Shown: one piece after another, positions 17,154-25,123 of the stretch
Layout of the letters: every line of letters starts with the position of its first letter
Numbering within the stretch: position 1 is the first letter of the stretch
Source of the DNA: V1-33 sp964523105
Lineage (GTDB): Bacteria > Verrucomicrobiota > Verrucomicrobiia > Verrucomicrobiales > V1-33
NCBI GenBank assembly: GCA_964523105.1
Contig: CAZFZN010000019.1
Span: 62,001-126,000, forward strand
Length of the DNA stretch: 64,000 bases
Direction of reading: 5' to 3'
Made by a program: the position numbers and the translations under genes
The notes under the pieces: generated by a model
What the model was told of the DNA's origin: nothing
What the model saw: only the letters and a program-made list of their open reading frames with translations
Database searches by the model: none

Positions 17154-20100
17154 CTATTCTCCGGTATTATTGTGCTCTGCCTGCCGATGGTGAACCGAGA
17201 CGGGCCCGGCGTTGATGGCGACCACGAGGTCGGCACGATGATCGCCGTTCACGTCGGCGGCGAGCGCAGCGGCCATGTCCTGCGGGATGACGATGCCGCT
17301 GCGATCGGCGCGCAGAGGGGTGAAGCCGCCGGTACCGTCCCCGATCATAAGCAGGCCGAGGCCCCCGTCCATGCGGCCGGTTTCGCGCTGCGGGGAGAAA
17401 AAGTTTTGTGCGAGGAAAAGGTCGGGCTTTCCGTCCTGGTCGGCATCGAAAAAGACCGCGGACCGCGCCGGAGAGGTCTGTGCCATGCGGGGCATTTCGC
17501 GGAACACGAATTTGCCTCTGTTATTGAACAAAAGACCGCTGGCCGCGACGGTGGCCTCCAACCGCAGCGAGGCGTCCAGTTTCTCGGGAGTGTAAATGTC
17601 CTGGAGCGAGGCCAGGGCAAAGGCGTGGTAGGTGGTGAACTTCGAGCGCAGAAACGGCATGGCCTGCGAAGAACAGCTCCGCCCGCGCACCGGGAGCAGT
17701 CCCGCGCCGCTGGTCTTGGCCTCCACAATCTGCGGCTCGCCGCTGCCGTCGAAGTCGCCGAAGAAACACAACTGCGGCTTCTCCGCCGACGGATGGTATT
17801 TCGTGTTCAGCCCCAGATTCCCCGCGGCAAAATCGAGGTCGCCGTCGCCATCCACATCCGCCGCGGCCAGCGACAGCCACCAGCCGCTCAACTGCGCCAG
17901 GCCTGCGGCCTCCGTGGCCTCGGTGAAATTCCACCCGCCGGCGTTTCGCAGCAGTCGCAGCGGGCCGTATTCGATCGCCAGCAGCAAATCCGCCAGCCCG
18001 TCGCCGTCCGCGTCCGCTGCCAGCGCGTCCGTCACCATGCCGATGCGCTCGAACTGCGGCATCGGCACCTCCACAAACTTCCCGCCGCCTTCGTTGCGCA
18101 GAAACCGGCTCGCTCCGGGCCGCGGCCACGCGCCCGGCACCACTCGACCGCCCACGAACACGTCCTGATCGCCATCCTTGTCAAAATCCGCCACCGCCAC
18201 CGCGCCGCCGCTGTCGCGCAGGTTAGGCAACTCGCCGTCGGTGAAGTTCCCGCGTCCGTCATTGAGATAAAGATGATCGCGCTGAAACGGGCTGCCCTCG
18301 TCGCTCTCCACCCCTCCACTGACCACAAACAAATCCTGATCACCGTCGCCGTCGGCATCGAAGAACGCGCAGTCCGTGTCCTCGCAATCCGCCGCACGAT
18401 CGAAGGCTGTCGTCGAGACCTTTGCGAATCCATTCGCCGTCCGCCGCCACAGTTGCCCCGCCTGACCCGCCGCGCCGCCAAGGAAAACATCCGCCAGCCC
18501 GTCCCCGTCCACGTCCGCCATCGCCATGCACGGACCGAGCCGCGACAGGCGGTTAGGCAGCAGCGGCTGGCGCGCAAAGTCGTCGTAGTTCGCCTCCTTG
18601 TGCACCGCCTCCGCGAGCAGTGGCGACGGCGTGAACATCGGCGGCTCCGCTTTCACCGCCGCCTCCGGCGCACCGCCTTCCGTAATCACATAACGCCGGC
18701 CCGCCGCCAGTTTCTCCAGCCGCTGCACCAGGCCCGACGGCCAGTGAACCGTCACCGATTCCGCCACCGATTCGGCGCCGAGCCCGAAATGCAGCGCCGG
18801 CTCATCCGCCGACATGAATCCCCCGCCCGGATTGAAATACCGCATCTGCATACCCGACGCCGTGCGCACTTCCACCCGCGCGCCAAAGCCGTCGCGATTG
18901 CTCCGCTGGCCGCGCAGTTGAAGTGTCAGGCCTTTCCCCTTCGTGCCCCCATTTCGCAGCACCGACACGCCTTCGCCGAAGTTGTTCACCACAAGGTCGA
19001 GATCGCCGTCGCCGTCCAGATCGCCCTGCGCCGCACCAAAGCTGATGCCCTGCTCGTCCACGCCCCAGGCCGCGCTCACATTCGTGAACTTCAATCCGCC
19101 CTCATTGCGAAACGCCAGATTCTTCTCGCGCAACTCCGGCGCCTGCATCCACGCGTCCGCGCCCGTGATTCCCTGCGCCTTCAACTTCTCCGCAAAGTCG
19201 CTGTCATTGTAGTCGCGCGTGAAGCCGTTGGTGAAAAACACATCCTCGCGCCCGTCGTTGTCGTAGTCGCCCGCCTTCACCGACCACGTCCAGTCGCTGC
19301 TCGCCAGCCCGCTCAGGTGCGCCGCCTCCATGAAGCGCGGCGTGCCGCTGTTCACAAAGAGCGCATTGCGCATGTACTGCCGCGGCTCCGCCGTGTCGAG
19401 AAACCACGCCACCGCATCCATCGCGCCCATGCTCATCTTCTCGCGGTAGTGCGACGTCGCCGACATGTCGGTCACCAGCAGATCGAACAGCCCGTCGCCG
19501 TCAAAGTCCGCCGTCACCGCGCCCATGCTGAACCACGGCGTGTGCGGCAGCGACTCCAGCGCCACATCGGTGAACGTGCCGTCGCCGTTGTTCCGGTAAA
19601 ACTGATCCGGGTCGGTGAAATCATTCGCCACGTAAAGATCCGGCCGCCCGTCGTGGTTCGCATCCCACCAGATCGCGTCCAGCCCGTGATAATTCCCGCG
19701 AATGCCCGCCGCCGCCGAAACATCCGTGAATGCCAGCGCGCCCGTCTCCTTCAACTCATTGCGGTAAAGATGATCATACTGCCCCGCCTTCACAAATTGC
19801 TGACGGTCCGGCAAGTTGATCACACCCACCAGCTCATCGAACTCCTTCGGCACGCGATACCGCCCCGGCTCGCCCTCGTACTTCGGCTCCACCGGCGCCT
19901 CCGGCTCCACGCGATTCGTCACCAGGTAAGCATCAAGGTCGCCGTCCCCGTCATAGTCCGCGAATACCACCTTCACATTCGCTCCCTCATGCGCCAGCCG
20001 CACCGACTGCGGCGCACGCGCAAACGCCCCGCCATGGTTCAGGAAGATCGCGTTCTCCGCGCGATACCCCAGCACCGTCAGATCAGGATCGCCGTCATTA

Positions 20101-20561
20101 TCCAAATCCGCCCACGCCGCCCCCGTCGTCAGCGCGTCCCATTTTCCAATCCCGCACTGCTCCGTCACATCCTCAAACTTCCATCCGCCCAAATTCCGGT
20201 AAAGCCGCGACCCGCCATGCTGCCGGGTCAGAAAAACATCGCACCGCCCGTCCCCGTCATAATCCGCCAGCGCCACCCCGCCGCCCGCAAATCCCGTCTT
20301 CAGCAACTGCCTCTCATGCTCCGTCCGCGGCTCCCAGCGGTGCACAAAATCAATCCCCGTCTCCACCGCCGGCAGCTTTTCAAAAAGCGTCCCCTTCCCC
20401 GCCGCCCGCACGGCGAGGGCTTCGCTCACCGGCGGAATTGCCTCCAGCGGCGCAGGCGCAGTGACCACCAGCGAAGCGGGTGCCGATGCCTCCGGCTTGT
20501 CGCCACACCCGGAAACAGCGATGGCGCCGAGGACGGCAAGCGAAGGCAAACGGCGGTTCAT
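17154..20561 (-). CDS. CRTAC1-type lipoprotein with FG-GAP/VCBS repeats and ASPIC/UnbV domain
   Basis: 1135 residues. The N-terminus MNRRLPSLAVLGAIAVSGCG ends in a plausible lipobox (AVSGC). More than ten FG-GAP/VCBS calcium-loop repeats follow (ALADYDGDGRCDVF, ADLDNDGDPDLTV, ADFDGDGLFDLLV, MADVDGDGLADVFLGG and others), which predict an integrin-alpha-like beta-propeller. Near residues 540-640 an ASPIC/UnbV segment is seen (LTLQLRGQRSNRDGFGARVEV... VTVHWPSGLVQ), followed by a second set of repeats. Such proteins are abundant in Planctomycetes and Verrucomicrobiota and are thought to bind calcium and ligands outside the cell; the ligand is unknown. The same ASPIC/UnbV domain occurs at 31592-35173. 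Confidence 0.85.
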   Translation of the reverse strand: MNRRLPSLAVLGAIAVSGCGDKPEASAPASLVVTAPAPLEAIPPVSEALAVRAAGKGTLFEKLPAVETGIDFVHRWEPRTEHERQLLKTGFAGGGVALADYDGDGRCDVFLTRQHGGSRLYRNLGGWKFEDVTEQCGIGKWDALTTGAAWADLDNDGDPDLTVLGYRAENAIFLNHGGAFARAPQSVRLAHEGANVKVVFADYDGDGDLDAYLVTNRVEPEAPVEPKYEGEPGRYRVPKEFDELVGVINLPDRQQFVKAGQYDHLYRNELKETGALAFTDVSAAAGIRGNYHGLDAIWWDANHDGRPDLYVANDFTDPDQFYRNNGDGTFTDVALESLPHTPWFSMGAVTADFDGDGLFDLLVTDMSATSHYREKMSMGAMDAVAWFLDTAEPRQYMRNALFVNSGTPRFMEAAHLSGLASSDWTWSVKAGDYDNDGREDVFFTNGFTRDYNDSDFAEKLKAQGITGADAWMQAPELREKNLAFRNEGGLKFTNVSAAWGVDEQGISFGAAQGDLDGDGDLDLVVNNFGEGVSVLRNGGTKGKGLTLQLRGQRSNRDGFGARVEVRTASGMQMRYFNPGGGFMSADEPALHFGLGAESVAESVTVHWPSGLVQRLEKLAAGRRYVITEGGAPEAAVKAEPPMFTPSPLLAEAVHKEANYDDFARQPLLPNRLSRLGPCMAMADVDGDGLADVFLGGAAGQAGQLWRRTANGFAKVSTTAFDRAADCEDTDCAFFDADGDGDQDLFVVSGGVESDEGSPFQRDHLYLNDGRGNFTDGELPNLRDSGGAVAVADFDKDGDQDVFVGGRVVPGAWPRPGASRFLRNEGGGKFVEVPMPQFERIGMVTDALAADADGDGLADLLLAIEYGPLRLLRNAGGWNFTEATEAAGLAQLSGWWLSLAAADVDGDGDLDFAAGNLGLNTKYHPSAEKPQLCFFGDFDGSGEPQIVEAKTSGAGLLPVRGRSCSSQAMPFLRSKFTTYHAFALASLQDIYTPEKLDASLRLEATVAASGLLFNNRGKFVFREMPRMAQTSPARSAVFFDADQDGKPDLFLAQNFFSPQRETGRMDGGLGLLMIGDGTGGFTPLRADRSGIVIPQDMAAALAADVNGDHRADLVVAINAGPVSVHHRQAEHNNTGE

Positions 20562-20702
20562 GCGCGCCTCTTTGCCTCCGCCCGGGAAGGCTTGTCAATC
20601 TCGTCCTCTGTCCTGCGCCCTTCGCCGCGGCTTGACCCTTCGCCAGCGCCCCAGTAAGCGTCCCCTCCGGTTGACCGGCCATCACTGCCCCATCCTTCCC
20701 TC

Positions 20703-20864
20703 ATGTCCGCCAGCGCCAAAACTGCCGCCAACGACTCGACCGCCAACCCCGGCTTTGAACACACCGACACCTTCCGCCGTGACCCCGCCATCCTGCGCGA
20801 CACGCTGTTGCCGAAGTTACTGAGCGGGGAGTTGAGCGTGATGGGCACTGAACTACTAAAGTGA
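20703..20864 (+). pseudogene. Chimeric remnant: HsdM N-terminus joined to HsdS C-terminus
   Basis: A 53-codon frame. Its first ~18 residues (MSASAKTAANDSTANPGFE) resemble the N-terminus of type I restriction-modification methylase subunits. Residues 28-45 (PAILRDTLLPKLLSGELS) match the very common C-terminal end of type I specificity subunits (LRDTLLPKLxSGEL). An internal deletion across an hsdM-hsdS pair would join these two ends. It is too short to act as either subunit. The family likenesses are from memory and would need a search. Confidence 0.65.
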
Positions 20865-20924
20865 AATGTTTTAGTATTCAGTTGCCTATTCGGACTGAAC
20901 TACTAATTTGCAACGCATTAGTAG
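20847..20924 (+). promoter_or_regulatory. Two CTACTAA/TTAGTAG palindromes upstream of fic
   Basis: CTACTAAA (20853-20860) faces TTTTAGTA (20869-20876). CTACTAA (20900-20906) faces TTAGTAG (20918-20924). ACTGAACTACTAA occurs directly repeated at 20847 and 20894. The spacing suggests paired operators in front of the Fic gene, whose own C-terminus looks like a winged helix and could bind here. A good Shine-Dalgarno (AAGGAAG, 20933-20939) precedes the ATG at 20943. Confidence 0.55.
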
Positions 20925-20942
20925 AACTTTGCAAGGAAGCCG

Positions 20943-22289
20943 ATGCGTATCCCGCAAACACCGCCAAGACTGAACGATCTGATGGCTGAAGTGAAGCAGC
21001 CGGAGCGGATGATTCACTTCTTTTCCCTGATGCGGCAGGTGAAAACGCAACGGCACTACCTGCACTGGGACAAGCTGCGTCGCTACTCGCCGCCAGAGGG
21101 GATGAACCACCGGGAGTGGTGGCTGGTGCAGAAACTCTCGCGGATGGACGCGCTGAAGCCGATCCCGCTGAAGGACACGGCGCAGGGGGCGTTCCAGTTC
21201 GCCGTGACGGAGACGGTGATGGAGGAACTGCACCAGATTGATCTCGGTGCAGGGGGGCTGGTGAGCATCCCGGAGCCAATCACCAACCCACAGACGCGCG
21301 ACCGGTATCTGGTGAGTTCGCTGATGGAGGAGGCGATCACTTCCAGCCAGCTCGAAGGCGCGGTGACGACGCGCGAAGTGGCCAAGGAGATGATCCGCTC
21401 GGGCCGCAAGCCGCGCGACAACAGCGAGCAGATGATCCTGAACAACTACGTGACGATGCAGCGCATCCGGGAGTTGAAAACTTCCGCGCTGTCGCCGGAT
21501 CTGGTATTCCAGATTCACCGGCTAGTGACGGAGGACACACTGGATGATCCAACAGCGGCAGGCCGCTTTCGCCGGGCGGATGAGAGGCGCGTGGTCGGTG
21601 ATGACTACGGGCAGGTCTATCACGACCCGCCACCTGCGGAGGAACTCACGGAACGGATGGCAGCGATGTGCGCTTTCGCGAATGGCGGGACGCCGGGCTA
21701 CTTCGTGCATCCGGCGGTGCGGGCGATCATCCTGCACTTCTGGCTGGCCTACGATCATCCGTTTGTGGACGGTAACGGACGCACGGCGCGTGCCCTGTTC
21801 TACTGGGCGATGCTGCACAGCGGTTACTGGCTGTTCGAGTTCATCTCCATCTCCAGCATCCTGCGCAAAGCGCCGGCAAAGTATGGCCGCTCGTTCCTGT
21901 ACACCGAGACGGATGACAACGACCTGACGTATTTCATCATCGCGCAGACACAGGTGATCCGCCGGGCCATTAGGGAGTTGCACGCCTACATTGAGTCGAA
22001 GACGGCTGAATTAAAGGACGTGGAATCGCACATGCGGGCGCTGGATTTGTTCAATCACCGGCAGGTGGAAATCATCCGGCACGCGCTCAAGCATCCGGGG
22101 CAGCGTTACACCTTCGCCAGCCACCAAAAGAGCCACAACGTCGTGTATCAAACAGCCCGCACCGACCTGCTCAATCTCGGCGAACGCGGAGTCCTGGAGA
22201 AGCGCAAGAAGGGCAAGCAAATGGTCTTCATCGCTCCCGCGGATTTGTCCGCCCGGCTTATGAAACTTGAGAAGGAGGCCGGTGCATGA
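20943..22289 (+). CDS. Fic-family AMP-transferase, class II, with winged-helix C-terminus
   Basis: 448 residues, apparently intact. The Fic active site HPFVDGNGRTAR (HxFxDGNGRxxR) is at residues 272-283. The autoinhibitory helix motif SSQLEG ([S/T]xxxE[G/N]) is at 134-139, N-terminal to the Fic core, which marks class II. The last ~90 residues (HPGQRYTFASHQKSHNVVYQTARTDLLNLGERG, shown here only by its ends HPGQRYTF and NLGERG) look like a winged helix-turn-helix. Fic enzymes transfer AMP from ATP to target protein hydroxyls. Orthologues of this shape are often found between hsdS and hsdR in type I systems, and here the gene follows an HsdS-like remnant. The start at 20943 has a clear Shine-Dalgarno. 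It is probably autoregulated through the palindromes upstream. Confidence 0.9.
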   Translation: MRIPQTPPRLNDLMAEVKQPERMIHFFSLMRQVKTQRHYLHWDKLRRYSPPEGMNHREWWLVQKLSRMDALKPIPLKDTAQGAFQFAVTETVMEELHQIDLGAGGLVSIPEPITNPQTRDRYLVSSLMEEAITSSQLEGAVTTREVAKEMIRSGRKPRDNSEQMILNNYVTMQRIRELKTSALSPDLVFQIHRLVTEDTLDDPTAAGRFRRADERRVVGDDYGQVYHDPPPAEELTERMAAMCAFANGGTPGYFVHPAVRAIILHFWLAYDHPFVDGNGRTARALFYWAMLHSGYWLFEFISISSILRKAPAKYGRSFLYTETDDNDLTYFIIAQTQVIRRAIRELHAYIESKTAELKDVESHMRALDLFNHRQVEIIRHALKHPGQRYTFASHQKSHNVVYQTARTDLLNLGERGVLEKRKKGKQMVFIAPADLSARLMKLEKEAGA

Positions 22290-22715
22290 GCCTGAATGAT
22301 CCTATCGACGAAGACGCCTCTCCTTGCCGCGAGCCGGCCCTACGCCAGCGCCTTTGCCCGGCTCCCGGCTGTTACTTCATCCTCGCCAACCGCCGAAATG
22401 TGCGCCAGGAAAGCCCGAAAGCTTGCCGCCGCATGATCCGAATCGCCCTGCCTGAAAACTACGCCGCCAACGGGCACGCCCGAAAAGCGCCCTCGGGACG
22501 CCGCCGCCGTCTTCGACAACTTTCCCTTCGACGACCCCGACAGCCTGGGAGAAGCCGATCCGGAGACAGCCCCGGGCCCCGCAATCTTTTCCGCCACACA
22601 GGGGCAACCAACCGAAGGCAACTGAAACAAGGACGCCGACGTGTGTTGGCAATGGAGTGGAGCGAGACAGACTGCCGAAGGCAGCCCGCAGGGTGGACAC
22701 GGAGGCGTTCATCAA
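22286..22715 (+). other. Degraded coding stretch downstream of fic
   Basis: A frame opens at ATG 22286, overlapping the fic stop codon in an ATGA arrangement (MSLNDPIDEDASP...), which looks like a genuine translational coupling. It stays open to 22867, but its second half runs out of frame through an hsdM remnant. In another frame at about 22465-22624 a more protein-like stretch ends in GQPTEGN and a stop (VFDNFPFDDPDSLGEADP). A gene with at least one frameshift, now decayed, explains this best. No family is recognised. Confidence 0.35.
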
Positions 22716-23095
22716 TTCGGCGTCCCGCCGAAGGGCAATGCCAACTTCGCATGGGTGCAGCATTTCATTCGGCACCTCGTCCCGCAGACTGCCTGCGCGA
22801 TAGCGCAATCCTTCAGCGCGAAGCCTTACCGCAGGTCGTGAGCGAAGCGAAGGACAACATGGCCTGAGTTGACTTTGTCTCCCTCCGGTGCGCTCCGGCT
22901 GTCCTCGCCAACGGCAGCATGTCCTCCAACCAGTCCGGCGAGGGCGACCTCCGCAAGACCCTCATCGAGGCCGACCTGTTGGGCTGCATGGTCGCTCTTC
23001 CCGGCCAGCTCTTCTACAGCACGCAGATTCCCGTCTGCCTCTGGTTCCTTGCGAAAAACAAACGAAGCCTGCATCCAACCTGGCAGCCGGCTTGA
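22716..23095 (+). pseudogene. Disrupted hsdM (type I methylase) fragment
   Basis: Two pieces of the type I methylase catalytic region are recognisable. 22716-22784 reads FGVPPKGNANFAWVQHFI. 22901-23095 reads VLANGSMSSNQSGEGDLRK and then continues through IEADLLGCMVALPGQLF and STQIPVCLWFLAKNK. In intact HsdM proteins these are nearly contiguous (HLxPxGxxGFVLANGSM). Here about 116 bp of unrelated sequence separates them, and the second piece ends in a foreign tail (RSLHPTWQPA) and stop. The upstream and downstream parts of hsdM are missing. This is a dead gene, part of a scrambled type I locus with the remnant at 20703. Confidence 0.8.
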
Positions 23096-23152
23096 GAATA
23101 ACTTGACGAATCACAGACAAAGAACACTTCAATACCCTGAAGGGAAACCACT

Positions 23153-24778
23153 ATGTCATCACTCTATCTGAATCGCCTATCCGCCGCCGAACGCACAGCT
23201 CTTCTGCGCGAGCTGCACCAGCGCCAAGCCGGAAACTGCTTCATCTGCGGGAAGACGATCGACCTTCAGCTCCACAAGGATTCGATCGATATTGATCACG
23301 TCATCCCCACCACGCTGAACGGTCCGGATAATCCGGGTAACTTTGCCATCACGCACGACTCCTGCAATCGCGGCAAGCAGGACAGCGACCTGCGAGTCGC
23401 CCGCATTATTGCGCGGTTCGACGACATCAACGAGAGCGTTGCGGCCGAAAGCCGCGCAGCGAACCTCGGGGACATCCTCAAGTCTTACGCCTCCGGCAGT
23501 TTCAATTTTGCCGTCACCACAGACGGTGCTTCCGTCCGCTTCTCCCTTCCAGACATTGGCAAGAACGAGATCATCACCCTGCCGCTCTACACTGATGCCC
23601 TCTCCGGGTTTCAGTTTTTCTTTGTCCAGTTGCCGATCCAATATGTTCACCACGATGGCAAAATGAACCCCCGCGCCATCGGCCCTAACATCAAGAAGCT
23701 TATCAAGGAGTTCCACCTAAAGCGGCCCCAGCTTCATGTTGCCCTCGGCTGGATCACCGTCAAAGCCGGTGAGGCAGCCCAGGTCCGGATCTTTGACGGC
23801 CAGCACAAGGCCGCCGCCCAGATTCTGCTCGGTGCCAAGGAACTGCCAGTTCGGATTTTCGTGAATCCTGATCTGGACACGCTTCTCACCGCCAACACCA
23901 TCGCCGGCACCACCCTGCGCCAAGTCGCGTTCGATAAGTCGGTCCAGCGCAACCTTGGCAGTGCCCTGCTCGCGGATCGGATGCAGCGTTATCGTGCGGA
24001 CTGCGGCCTGCCCGAGGACAGCGAGACCTTTTCCGAGCAGGATCTCCAGCGGCACTTCAAAGGCGAAAGCCGCGAGATGAAAAAATACATCCTCGACTGG
24101 ATTCGCAGCAGCATCACCCACCACAAGGACAACAAGCTGCGTGACTTTATTGAATATGGTGGACGGGGCTCCGAGTTTCCGCTCAGCTACAGCACTATCG
24201 AGAAAACCTTCTACTCATTCCTGATTGGCTCGGAATTGCTTTCCACCAAGTTCAACCACCGCGCCGAGGAAGGGTTGAACCCGCGCCAGTTGGAGATCGA
24301 GCAGATCGTCAACTTGATGAACATCATCGCCGAGGAGATCTTCATAGGGAAATTTGATCCAGCCATCGGTACCAGCCGCATCGAAAACAAGGTTTCCAAG
24401 GGCGAGGACGTTCCCGAGCCGCACTTGATCGCCTACCGCATGGCCAAGGAGGAAATCATCTACAACTGGCTGCGCTACATTAAACAGGTGATTCAGATGG
24501 CCTTCGTCAACGCGGGCATTCCGTTCGATGAAAATGCCCCGCTACAAAAGAACCTGCCGACCAACGCATGGAACAATCTCCGTAACTTCATCAGTGGGCT
24601 GAAGAGGCTTCCGCTCTGGGTCAACCGGGACATGGCTACTTCCGTCTTCGGAGGCAAGCGGAACAACGACTACTGGAAGCAGATTTTCGAGGAGGGCCAG
24701 ACGCCTGACGGCCAGAAAGTCCTCGGCCAACGGCTCGACCTCATCAAGATGATTCAACCACCCGATGCGCCTAACTGA
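23153..24778 (+). CDS. HNH endonuclease fused to a DGQHR (DndB-like) domain
   Basis: 541 residues, intact, with a Shine-Dalgarno AAGGGA seven bases before the ATG. The N-terminus is a zinc-type HNH nuclease: CFIC (C29, C32), then IDIDHVIP (H49), N63 in PGNF and CN at 71-72. The centre carries RIFDGQHKAAAQ, with DGQHK at residues 215-219, the hallmark of the DGQHR family that includes DndB of DNA phosphorothioation systems; the final Arg is Lys here. The remaining ~300 residues are helical and unrecognised. It follows hsd remnants and a Fic gene, so a defence role (DNA cleavage steered by a DndB-like sensing or binding domain) is a reasonable inference. No dnd, ssp or brx genes are next to it. 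Confidence 0.75.
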   Translation: MSSLYLNRLSAAERTALLRELHQRQAGNCFICGKTIDLQLHKDSIDIDHVIPTTLNGPDNPGNFAITHDSCNRGKQDSDLRVARIIARFDDINESVAAESRAANLGDILKSYASGSFNFAVTTDGASVRFSLPDIGKNEIITLPLYTDALSGFQFFFVQLPIQYVHHDGKMNPRAIGPNIKKLIKEFHLKRPQLHVALGWITVKAGEAAQVRIFDGQHKAAAQILLGAKELPVRIFVNPDLDTLLTANTIAGTTLRQVAFDKSVQRNLGSALLADRMQRYRADCGLPEDSETFSEQDLQRHFKGESREMKKYILDWIRSSITHHKDNKLRDFIEYGGRGSEFPLSYSTIEKTFYSFLIGSELLSTKFNHRAEEGLNPRQLEIEQIVNLMNIIAEEIFIGKFDPAIGTSRIENKVSKGEDVPEPHLIAYRMAKEEIIYNWLRYIKQVIQMAFVNAGIPFDENAPLQKNLPTNAWNNLRNFISGLKRLPLWVNRDMATSVFGGKRNNDYWKQIFEEGQTPDGQKVLGQRLDLIKMIQPPDAPN

Positions 24779-25123
24779 CGCCGCGACCAAGGTGCACAGA
24801 CGAAATCACCCGCCGGTCGCAAACAAAGCCGACGACATGGAAAACAAACCGCTGAACCAATACAGCCGCACATTTGACTCCTTCGCCCGCGGCTCAGTTG
24901 GGCTTCGCCCAACGCTGCGTGTTGTCCACCTCGGTCGCCCCGCTCGGCTCCCCTGATTGCAACAAGGAGAAGCGCCGTGCCATGGCGAATCGGTTGACTC
25001 ACCTCTCGGCGGGTTCGCCCCGCGGGCAGCCTGTCGGCAATTTGCTGCGGCAATCTCCGCTCCGCTTCGGTTGTATCGCCTCCCGATGGTCTGCTCCGCA
25101 ACAACCACGGCGGGCGGTTAGCC
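24779..25123 (+). other. Gene-free spacer with hairpin-rich scar sequence
   Basis: No convincing gene. A short frame begins at ATG 24838 (MENKPLNQYSRTFDSFARG) and runs into a repeat-like stretch (GLRPTLRVVHLGRPARLP). Small hairpins such as GTTGGGCTTCGCCCAAC (around 24897-24913) are followed by a GTCCACC box. A similar hairpin plus GTGGACA arrangement lies at about 22669-22699, suggesting recurring insertion scars at the edges of this island. Confidence 0.4.

Noticed and set aside
17172..20657. A 1161-codon plus-strand frame opposite the CRTAC1-type lipoprotein
   Set aside because: Arg/His-rich antisense of the FG-GAP repeats with no independent protein features.
23103..23135. TTGACG box as a sigma-70 promoter for the HNH-DGQHR gene
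   Set aside because: No acceptable -10 box lies at 16-18 bp spacing, so the promoter was not called.
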